Below, piece after piece: positions 44,856 through 56,900 of a DNA stretch of 64,000 bases. Under the pieces are notes generated by a model that was not told the origin of the DNA, searched no databases, and saw only the letters and a list, made by a program, of their open reading frames with translations. The stretch covers positions 9,644,798 through 9,708,797 of the forward strand of contig OZ020260.1 of NCBI GenBank assembly GCA_963971285.1, written 5' to 3'. Within the stretch, counting starts at the first letter, position 1; each line of letters starts with the position of its first letter. The position numbers and the translations under genes were made by a program. Source of the DNA: Astropecten irregularis. Its lineage: Eukaryota; Echinodermata; Asteroidea; Paxillosida; Astropectinidae.

Positions 44856-44900
44856 ATGTCGGGTATGATGTCGACTTTGACTGAGTCTGCTCAGACATTT
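44856..44900 (+). CDS. GLMN: GLMN exon 1 (putative)
   Basis: ATG at 44856, 15 open codons (MSGMMSTLTESAQTF), perfect GTAAGT donor at 44901, phase 0 as exon 2 needs. It gives an N-terminus close to vertebrate length. Weak point: only 15 codons. The frame extends upstream to another ATG at 44766. Confidence 0.5.
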
Positions 44901-47900
44901 GTAAGTCACATTCTCGACGTTTTCAGTGGAAAATTTATCGTGAAAGCTGAGCAAATTCTAAACCCGTAAACAGGGCCCAGACTATACATGTACTGTAGGC
45001 CCCATAGGGGATCGGATCCCTAGTACTTACTACTATTACTAGTACTACTTAGTAGTAGTACTAGTAGGGCCTACAACTACTACTAGTACATCAGACATAG
45101 TACTACTGTAGTAGTAGAAGCTGGGTGGTAACAGGTCAACTCGCCCCCTAGCCGACTCGCCCCTGACCGACTCGCCCCCCTGACCGACTCGCCCCCTCCC
45201 CAACTCGCCCCCTGGCCGACTCGCCCCCTGACCGACTCGCCCCCTGGCCAACTCGCCCCCTAATTTATTCAGAAATGAGATGCAAAATGCGAAGTTAATT
45301 AGGCATCATAATTAATAACCAAATGCTTCTCACCCTTTTGTAGGGCCTACTATGTGTTTATGTCAAACATTTTATGATTAAGAATGAAAAATGCACAAAG
45401 TCCACACACAAATTACTCCTGCATGGTTCGATTGCAGTTCAAGCAATTTAATTATTATTTTCTTTGCAGAACCAAAAACATCAAAAATTCAAAAACGCAA
45501 CTTAAAAACAAGAAATATAATAATAAAAAGAAGGTCTACAAAAAATGTCAACAATAACACTTAAAGTTAAAGCAAGGCATTTTAAAACAAAATGATAACA
45601 AAATATGTTAAGAAAGAACATCGAATAATAAAACAAAAAAATTGTCATTTTATCTCAAAGAGTCACAAAAACTCAAAAACATCGTCATAAGGACAAAAAC
45701 ACAAAATTCGGCCAGGGGGCGAGTCGGCCAGGGGGCGAGTCGGCCAGGGGGCGAGTCGGTCAGGGGGCGAGTCGGCCAGGAGGCGAGTTGGTAAGGGGCG
45801 AGTCGGGGAGGAGGCTAGTTGGTAAGGGGCGAGTCGGTCAGGGGGCGAGTCGGTCAGGGGGCGAGTTGGTAAGGGGCGAGTCGGTAAGGGGCGAGTCGGC
45901 TAGGGGGCGAGTTGACTTGTAATCTCCAGGGTAGGCCTACTAGGTAACCTGAGTGAGATAATTTCCCATTGTGGTCACCGGATGACGGTATATAACGCTG
46001 CTTTTGACATTTTGGGTGGCGGATAACGTTTAGACTCGCCGTGTCTGGCTGTACCCTTTACGGGGATTTTTCAAGCTTGGATACGGCCAGTTGTGTAGGC
46101 TGTGTTCGCTGTGGATTACATCGCCGGACTCCTGTGTCCCACAGGCTATTATCTATTGTCTCTACTCGCTCAACCATGGAGCATTGGGTATTTTCGTGTT
46201 GGACTGTCAAACAATTAACGGGGATATTTCATACTACTGGATCTATAATTGTCGGTATTATTTTTATTTTATTTTATTTTCTTCCGTATCCAGTAGCAAT
46301 TGTCACTTGGCAAAATCTACCAGACTCCTTTGTACCACTTTTTCACCATCTTTACCCCCCCCCCCCCCCCCCCCCCCCCGAACAATTATATAACAACCTT
46401 TTGTGTCCAGCTTATTGCTACTTGGTGCACCATTGTTCACATTCTATGCTTGCCAACCACCTATAGAACTCGGTCAGTAAGCTGGTGCGTGCCTTTGTTC
46501 CCATTCTCTTGTTCGCTATGCAACTCACCAGACACCAAAGCCTTTTCCATCCCATATTCCACAGCGAGGTCTTTTGTCTCTGCTCACTCAACCACAGAGC
46601 GTTGAGTCAACTGCTACTCCCGTACTTCTCCTCTCCTTTCCACCAGGGCTGCTGACGCAAATTACGGGGTGTTATACCCTTTGAAAGCCCCTTTCTTCCG
46701 TAACCGCAATCACAAAGCCTGGAAGAGTTCCCATTATACTCGTAGAGTTTATAATCGGCTTATAGGATTACTGCGCCTGGCTCTTCACCATTACCAGTCA
46801 CAGCTGACGCCAATTTTGTAGAAAAAATCGTCATGCATTCGGTGGTTGACAAGATATCACGAGTAAAAAATAAAAATACTGCCACCAATGATCTTTGGAA
46901 GAGTCCACTAAATGGTCCTGGGGGAAAAAAGTGTAAAATTCACCTTAAGCACGGTGAAAATAATACCGCGGGCGGGCTCGTTTTTTAAATTTTTTAATAC
47001 TGTCGTGAAGTGGTTAAAAGATCAAAAATAAAAGAGAAAAGACTTAAGAAATGCTGTGGCTGTTTTTCACTGTTTTCTCAAAAAGTGGGCACTGTATGGG
47101 ACTGAAATGTTCACAGATGACTGTTACTGTATCTGTCTTGATATTTTTGCCCATGAATCTGTATTTCTTTGATAAAAACGTCCATTGTCGGCATATCAAT
47201 TCCACAACCTGGGATTTTTAAAGTGAAATACACGGGAAATTGTACGGTTTTTCCAAAACTTGAAGGGGCTGGTGTGAAAAATCAAAGTCTGAGGAATACG
47301 AAAGTGAAAATGAAATTGTCCAGTCTTCTTTATTTGAGAAGATATTCAAATCGAAAATTTGTGACAATTCTGCTCTTTGGATCTTGAGCGTTTAAGTCAT
47401 GCCTTGAAGTAGGGCTGTGAATGGCGACCAGAGAGAGACAGATTTAAAAAGAGAGCCATATACAGCCCTATGTATGTGGGGCTAAGCAAATTTGTGCACT
47501 GACAGTGACACACTCTCAGGCTCAGTCACATCACCGTGGCATGATTAACTTTGTCAAACTAACTTTGACAACAGCAGAGATCTACAAATTAACAAGATTT
47601 ATTGAAATGTTTTGTTTTTCAGAGAGGGCAGAGTGCTCAGTCATTGAGGACGAGCAATGATGAAACCTTCATGCTCTTATCAACAATCCGAGAATGTATG
47701 GACCACCAAGATTCACAGCAACTCAGGGATATTGTTATGGATGATCAATATAAGGTAAGTTATCACAAACAGACAACTTCTTCATTTGATGATGGCACAG
47801 CCTATATCCAGGGTTTAAAGGCAATGACAGGGACCATGGTATGCATTAGGGCATCAAAGCAGTGATCTGGACCATTGTTTGCTTCAATTGTCTCTGATGT

Positions 47901-50900
47901 TTTCCAGCATAGTTGGGGATGGGAATGATCTGAGCTGGACTGATAGACTCAGTATTTATCCTCATAGCCTAAGCTTGTCTACCTTCTTACCACCTCAGGG
48001 TCTTGTGGAGTACATTGCATGGGATCTGCTACCCATTCTTGGCCCTTACCTATCGGACAAGGAAGAAAATCAGGGGATGTATGACAACTGCATCGACATC
48101 ATGGGCCAACTGTCCAAGGTAAAAAAAACATCTTAAAACTGTATCAATTGTATTGTATGATACAGGCTTTTTTTATGTTAGTTCCATAGAATGAGGTAAA
48201 TTCATGGAAAGTTCATTGTGCCCGACCTATACACCTAACAACCTATGAACTATCCCATGGAAACCTGTGCAGAATCTGTGTATTGGGATATAAAGCAATG
48301 GATATTGACAGCTTCCATAAGGGACACTGAAGCAATCCACAACATTTGTTGATATCTCAGGTTCTATTAAATGTTCATTATTGACATATTTTTTGTGTCT
48401 TTCAGCTGGGCAATCCCAAGGAGATGTTTATTGGCTTACTGGAGCAGATGGATCGTTTCCGTGACAACCTAATCCATAGTGACTTTCTCCAGCCACTTCA
48501 AACAGGTACAACTCAAAGCTATTATCCCTCATTCACTAGCTCTTTGGAACAGTTTCACTCAATCTTGGGACCTGTTTCCCACTCAACAAGAAGAACGCCT
48601 TCATTTTCACTTATCCCAGCCCTGTACCTTGAGATGTTTGAGGGATGTCTAAGGTAAAATAATTTCCTTTAAAAAACAAGCAAAAACATGATCTTAACAA
48701 ATTATTGGAACAGCCAAAACCTTATAACACGATGAATGGCATTATGATGAGGGATGAAAGGGGACAGTGATGATAGATGTTTTGCCAAAATTTCACTTTT
48801 TGAATAACTTAATGCCTGTCAGTCTTGTAACAATGTGTGGGACCACTGTTTGTCATCATTACATGGTATACGTGAGGTGGGATTTGCTTTACGTCCTCGT
48901 TGTCCACCCCGGGTAGTTTGGAGCAAACTGGCAACTATACATACAGCACTTTGAATGTGGTGCTGTGGTTTTCATACAAAATAATACGTAGCCATCATGT
49001 GGAAGTGTATGAAAGTGTCTCTGATTTATCCTGGGCAGTTTCTGTGACCAGAAAAGAATCTTTTGCCGGTAATTGCCAATTTATGTATCCCTGTGCTCCA
49101 TCTACTTACAGTCATGAAACGTCTGGGTCTGACCAAGCCCTTGTACTACAAACAGCTCTTGACAACACTCTATGCTCATGTGGACATCCTGAAGCTGCCC
49201 AGCCTAGAGGGAATGGGAGCCATTGAGCGCAGACTAGTCAGCCAAGACCCAGACTACTCTAAGGTTCAGACTGCCACCTTAGCACTGCTTGAGTTCCTGG
49301 CTCCACTGGTGTATGATATCCGGAAAGCACTGGTGATGAACGTTGAGGAACAAAGCTATACCCCCAAAGTATGTATTGTCAGTATACACACAACTCAAAG
49401 ATTGCGACAGTTTTCTTCCCTGAAACTTCCTTCAAAGGAATGAAATGTCAATGTTTATTTTAAGCTTTTGTTCACAGAAACATAAAGAAGTTATTAATGT
49501 GTGAACAATTGGAATTGAGTCAAATTTATAAGATTCTTTTGTTTTTTCAGGATATTGCTGATATTGGCAACACTCGGACTGAGATGATGAAGTTGTAAGT
49601 CAACATTTTCAAATTTATACAGAGAAATAAAATTCAAATTGGCATTTTTTCTTGAGAACAATTTCCATAAATTGTTAAGTAATGTGTTTAATTAAAATGG
49701 TGTGGAAAGGAGTTTTTTGTAACACTTTAATAGCATTTTTCTTATAAAGTTTCCTTGCGAGACCTTGGACTTTGCTGGAAATAGTCCTATGTATGGGACA
49801 AATCAACAGAATGGTGGCTTTGAGATGGTTTGGTTCATTTAATAACCCTCTTCAGTGTAAAACAAATTTGCATAAATGTGTTTTTTTTTTCCATTAATGG
49901 TAGCATTTTGAGTCTTCTTGAGCATCCTCTGGTTGCCATGGAGTTCAAGTATCTGCATGATGTTGACGATGAAGAGGCGGAGTTAGAGCAGCTGGGGGCG
50001 TTACAGGGCATGAGTGACAAGAATAGACAACAAATTGCACACAGGAGTGATGATTACAGTACTAGCAAGACATCTGCTGAGCAGTGTATGGTGAGCCTAT
50101 TAATCCAAATAATCTGATTAATCCCAGCTAATCCCATTGATGATATCATATGGGACATGATATATTTGGTATGGATCATCGCAGCCATTTGGAAGCTCTA
50201 CAAGAGAACAATTGTACCACTTGTTGTCATGAATCAAAACATGAAATTCTTATAATCCAGATCTGGCAAGACGTTTTGGTCCATATCCCATAAAGAACAT
50301 AGTAGCTACATAAAATGGGACCAGGGCTCTATTTCATAAAAGTTGGGAATATTCCTATCTCGGACTTAGGAACAATTATTGTTCCTAAGTCAAAGATATT
50401 TCGTAACTTCCTATTTCCTATCAAAGTAATTTAGGAAGAATTCATTCCTATCTTTGTACCAAAATTGTTCCTAAGTTATTAAGGAGCAATCATTTAGGAA
50501 GATTCCTAAGTACTAAGTATGAAATAGAGCCCAGGAGTTAAACCTGGAGGACAGAGAAACTCTGACTTTAGGTCATTGACCTTTGACCCTTGGAGTACCT
50601 TACCTGGAAGCTTAAACCTAGATGTCGCCCCAATTTCCCCTCTCCAGTTCTTCCTTGATTCCATGGGCTGCAGCTTCACATACTTGCTGTTCTACGCCAG
50701 TCAGAACCCTATGAATCTAGACACTATGGTGGAGCAGCGTAGGAGGGAAGCACGGAGGAAACGACTTGAGGAGGATGGAGAAGATGACGATGCTGATGGG
50801 GGGAGGGATGAGAGTCTACCTGTTCTAGGCCTCAGCTGTTTTGCCTACATGATCCTAGCCATAGAATATGAGACACTGAGTATGCCTACTGTATACAGGT

Positions 50901-53900
50901 AAATAGGTGCAGTCATTTTCTTATGATGGTAGTAGTGGTGACGATGGTAGTAGCATTGACAGCCACTACCGCCTACGCTAGCCAATCTAGTGAGAAATCC
51001 TGAGCTATGTGAACTACACCCATACACAATTGAGAATTCCTTGCTAATCCATGACATTGGATTTCATAAGAGCAGAATTTTCTGTTTCTATAAGTGCTGA
51101 TTCTACACTAAGCAGAGCCATGAAGTTGTGCCCTGCTGGTGATAATGTCAAAAGATTTTTCTCTAAATATTTTTTATGCAAGATGAGTTGGACTATAAAA
51201 TATCATATAATATGATAATGTGAATTCATTTTTGCGTTGTTTCTCTTCCAGTGCTGTTCACATGATGCACGTTGCCATGCCTTACGTGGAAGCCATGCTC
51301 AGACGAACAGAGCAGCCTATCATCATCAAGGGTCTGGTGAGTCATTCATTTACCATTCATCCACAGTTATACCTGTCATTTGGGAATATATGCACAAGGT
51401 CCCCATAGGCACCCAGTCGTATTGTAGCACCGCACTGACACCATAGAATTACAAAGTAATACATTTTGGATACAGATGCCACACCACAAAACGATAATAT
51501 TGTAGCGCAATGCATCCAGAATCGATTATTCGGTATCGATTATCGAGTACATTTATGGGTTCGTCACCCGGGGGTAGTTGCTAGCCTTCGCGTACTCAGA
51601 AGCCATGCATTATTTGGAGAGGGGCCAGTCGACACCGAGGGTGTATTTAAGCCATGCACGTGCGTGGCCGAGGGTCTCTTCCCGTTCAGCGTCCTTGATG
51701 AGCGGACGTCGTCACACTCCAGTCCCCGTAATTAGACACTATTGAGAGCAGCCTTATATTATTGCAGAGTGACAGAGACCAGGCGGAAAATTCCCTGCTG
51801 TGAGTTTCATAATCAGAACTAGGCAGTATAAGGTCATGTTAATTATTGAAGAGTAATTGTTATAATTTGTGAGAGGCAATAAAGCCGATTTTGTGTTTAA
51901 GTCTCCTGTAGGCGAATACAATACAATACTAGCATTTATATAGCGCTCATTACAAGAGTATCACAGCGCTTAACAAGAAAGGCATAAATATAAGAAAATC
52001 AAAACGAAAACAAACAAACTTGTGAACAAATAATACATGAATTGATTACCAAATAATGATACATGTATTACCAAGAAAACCATTGTCTTACATAATTACT
52101 CATAAACCATGTGAGTACGAAAAACATCAAGCGTCAAATAGAAATGTCTTTAGTGAATTCTGAAACTGATGTAGAGAAGGCAAAGTCCGTAGATTGAGGG
52201 GGAGGTTGTTCCATAAACGTGGTGCTGCTGAGGAAAATGATCTGTCACCTGCGGATGTGTTAGTCCTTGGAGCTGCGAGAAGTGCTGGGTCATTACTGGA
52301 TCTAAGGCCTGGTCTTGCTGGTTCATGCTTACATAAGAGGTTTGCGAGATAGTTGGGAGCAGTGTTATTAAGACATTTGTATGTAATAGTTAGGATCTTG
52401 TATGTAATGCGTTTTTCAACAGGGAGCCAATGGAGTTGTTTCAGGAGAGGCGTAACGTGGTCATATTTCTTGGCCCTTAAGACCAACTTTGCAGCACGGT
52501 TCTGGGCCCGCTGGAGTCGCCTTACATTTAGAGCAGAAGTGCCACAGAGAAGGGAGTTTGAGTAGTCGATCCTAGACGACACGAGAGCTCTAACAGCATG
52601 CTCACACGCAGACTGGTCCAGAAAGGGTCTGATACGTGCTATGTTCCACAAATGAAAGTGGAGCGAACTGGATAGGGATGACACGTGGTGGCTCATCTTG
52701 AGATTAGCATCAATCTCAACGCCCAAACTTCGAATCGATGATGATGGCTCGATAACTGTATCACCAATTGTCAGATCAATTCCCGCCACTAGATGACGGT
52801 AGTGTGGACTAGCAACAATGAGGAACTCGGTTTTCTCAGAGTTCAGCTTCAACATGTTGCTCTTCATCCACTGCTGCAGACTGATGATACACATGGATAA
52901 AGACTTGAGAGCAGCTGTCATTGCACTCTTGTTCTTCGGATCGACAGAGATATACAATTGTACATCATCTGCATAGATGTGATGCTGTATCCCATCATGA
53001 CGGCTGATGATGTCAGCAAGAGGATGTGTGTACAAACTGAAAAGTTGTGGACCAACCACAGAGCCCTGTGGCACTCCAAATTTCAAGGTTTTTTGTTGCG
53101 ATATGTCACTCGCAACCTTCATCCTGAAGCATCTGTTGGAGAGGTAAGAGTCAAACCACAGTCTCACCATACCTGAGATTCCAAAGAGCTTGTTCAATCG
53201 GTGTAGGAGAATCGTGTGGTCAACACAGTCGAACGCAGCGGACAGGTCCAGAAATACGACAAAGGTGACCAATCTGTTGTCCATCACTCGAAGAATGTCA
53301 TTCTGTACCTTCAGAAGAGCGGTCTCTGTGCTGTGCCAACGACGGTATGCTGACTGGTTCTCTATGTTTAAATCATGTTCATCCAGGTGTTCCGAGAGTT
53401 GAGACAATGCAGCCTTTTCAATGATTTTTGACAGAAAGGGTACATTCGACACAGGTCTATAATTCTTCAGAACTTCCCTATCAAGGTTGCTCTTCTTGAG
53501 GAGTGGGGTAACAATAGCTTCTTTCAGTGCTGAGGGGAAGACACCACTACTCAAGGATGTGTGGACGATTGATGTGATGTATGGGACAAAAGTATCAACG
53601 TTCTCCTTCAAAAGCCACGTTGGTAGTAAGTCTAGCAAACATGTCTTATTCGGTGAAGCACGTATTAATTTGAAGACCATATCTGCAGTCACCCTCTCAA
53701 AAACTGACATTTCTGCAACAGGAACAGATGCATCCGTGACCATACTGTCATCATCGAAGGCGTTCATATCTTCTTCATTGCCTGACATAAGGCTTGCTCT
53801 GATCTTCTCCACCTTCTGTTCAAAGTAAGTAGCAAATCTGTCGGGCAGGGATGATGTAGACGCATTAACTGGTAGAGCCTTCGGTGACCTGTTCAAAAGT

Positions 53901-56900
53901 GTATTCAGAACATGAAACACATTCTTCACATCGGCTCTATTCAACTGTTCTGTATAGTATTTTGATTTCTCATTTTCAATGAGCTTGCAGACAGTTTGAA
54001 CCTGAGAGAGATACTGCTGGCGGCTCTCAGCTGTACGCAACTTTCTCCAGCGCCTTTCAACCTGACGCCGAAGACGTCTTGCTTGATGAATTTCGTCTGT
54101 GTACCATGGGGGACGAACGCGAAAGCGATGTACACGTTCACTGGCAGGGCAATGCTGGTCAAGTACTTTCAAAACAGGCGAAGCGTCTATAATTGTCGCC
54201 TAGTTAGGACAAGGGCCTGTGAGTCGCCTAGATAGGCGAAAGAATTAAATTGTCACTTCAGAAGCCAAACTTATGTGTCTGCCTTTGCTTTCTTGATGAT
54301 GGAAACAAGACCAATTGTGTTTATCTTGCTGGCTGTGGTCATGTTGTTGGCGATCATGGCATGCTTGATTGTTCTAGACATCCGAATCCGCAGTGTCAAG
54401 TGCCAGGTTTAGAATTATAATCAGCCCCCTTCCTTGAGGTGTTTTCCCCTGAGTGAGTGATCTAGGTGATCGCTGTTGGTGTGTTGCGGGCCTAGGCGGT
54501 AGACTGCCGCCAAACGGATCTGTCTCCCCGGCCTTTTGAAGTTCGACCGCTCGCTGACATTGGCCGAGAGTGACCCGGGCAGCGTTCATTCTTGGACCAA
54601 ATCCGCCACAATATAACAAACATGGCAGGATCCCGGAGTGCTGTTGGTATAGGGATTTTAAGCATTTTAAGTGTTCTAGCAATGGGTTGGCTGCATGACC
54701 ACAGCTCAAGAAATAAAAATGGTGGCAATATCGGTAACCTTAAAGAAAAACTCCTCTTAGGTTAATGTCAAATACATGTATGAATAAGACAGGCACAATA
54801 CGACTGAAATAATGAGCTATGGAGGGAATAGCTGGTCTTTGAATTAACTTGGCTTCTCTTTTGTAAGGCTGAATTAGGTTAAAATGCAATTTCTTTAATC
54901 AACAATAGGCCTTTTCCCACTAGAGCGCTCATCCCCGGGGCGAACTCACCCCGGCGTCCCCCCCGGGGTGAAAATTTCAACCCTGGTCCCGAGCAGGGTT
55001 GAACTAACCCGGAGATAAGGCAATCTCGGGGGTGGTTCAGGGGTGGCTCGGGGGTGACGGAGGGGTGAACATTTCAAGTGGGAATCGTGGCTTATTTTCA
55101 CCCCTGCGTCACCCCGGGGCCACCCCAAATGTTTGCTATAGCCAAAACAAAAAACCTTGGCTGCTGCTCAGTCATTGGCTCCATTTCATGCATCCATTTT
55201 TAAGTAGCAGGCTTCAAAAGAAAGGCTTTGGGCTGACATGTACCGGTAGATGTTTGTCAACATGGAATATCATAATTATGAGGCTCAGACATAGTACATG
55301 TGTACGTATTCTATTGCAGGAAAATGCAGTGATGTCATGATGACATCATCAGGGGCCAATTTCATAGAGCTGCTTAAAGGTAATATTATACTTTGGTTTT
55401 TATCAAAGAAATACAGATTTATGGGCAAAAATATCAAGTCAGATACAGTAACAGTCATCTGTGAAAATTTCAGTCCCATACGGTGCCCTCTTTTTGAGAA
55501 AACAGTGAAAAACAGTATTTCTTAAGTCTTTTCTCTATTATTTTTGATCTTTTAAAAGATCAAAAAGATTTTTGGTCGTTGTTTTACTAATTTCTGGTGA
55601 TAAATACACCATTTCAGGCAGAAACATTTTAAAGGTATGTTTCTACCACCACCATCTCCATACCCTGTAAGTTATAGGCAAATCTGTGAACATTTCTGTT
55701 TTGGTTTCTTACCAAAGTATGATACTACCTTTAAGCACAAACATTTGCTTAGGAATGAAAAGTCTTCCTTAATCAAACAGGATTACCAACCAAATTTCCA
55801 TGTGATGTTTACTGCTTTTGAATTGTATTTAGCCATTGTTTGTCACAAGGTTTCATTTACCAAGGTTTTTGGTGCTTAAGAAAATGTTGGTGCATAAAGG
55901 TAGTATCATACTTTGGTACCAAAACAGAAATCTTCACAGATTTACCTATAACTTACGTGTAAAGATGATGGTGGTAAAAGCATACTGTTAAAATTTTCTG
56001 CCTGAAATGCTGTATATATCCAGAGAAAGAGTAAAACTAGTGACCAAAATTATTTTTGATCTTTTAAAGATCAAAAATAAAAGTGAAAAGACTTAAGAAA
56101 TACTGTGGCCGTTTTTCACTGTTTTCTCAAAAAGTGGCCACTGTATGGGACTGAAATTTTCACAGATGACTGTTACTGAATCTTCCTTGATATTTTTGCA
56201 CATGAATCTGTTTTTCTTTGACAAAAAAACCAAAGTATGATATTCCATTTAAGCAGCTCTGTCAAAATGAAATTGGCCTCAGGTATCAGATTACTAATTA
56301 TTAACAGTTTTCTTTCCACTTGTATTTGATTTAGGAACTGTTAACATCGCTGGTTTGCAGACTGGAAGAGCATTCGCTGCATTCCAGCCTGATTGACACC
56401 AGACAGAGCTTCCTCAAGGTGCCTGAATGCTTGGTGCAGATCATGATCTACTGTTCCTATAAACCCATTGTAAGTGAGTGCTTGAGAGTAAATGTACATA
56501 TGTTCCTGGCAATGCAGATAGACCTAGTTGCATACTCCCACCCACACACATAAAGAAAGCAAACAAATTATCATCTTTAATACTGTTTCAGGGCTTTATA
56601 TCTTGTGTTCATTTTGCAGTTTAGTGGGCTGTTTTGAGCTTGGGTGTATCTAATTATTTCCTGTATATTAGGATTCTGCAACTTCCCTAAATCCTACCTA
56701 ATTTGCCAAAATCATCTTTGAAATTTGATGTTCTCACATCAATCATCTTTGTTAGTTTGGAGGATTAAAAGGCTTTTGATATAACAAAAACTGTGCCTGT
56801 ATCCATAAAGCCTGCGTACAAAAGTGTTATTTCGGAAAGAAAAACAGTTAAAGCAAACAAGGAAGTTGGTACACCTTGTTAAGTGATATTGTTAGAAAAG

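Noticed and set aside
48900..49226. 108-codon plus frame as an alternative to GLMN exon 5
   Set aside because: It overlaps exon 5 in another frame; the chosen frame matches glomulin and the splice phases.
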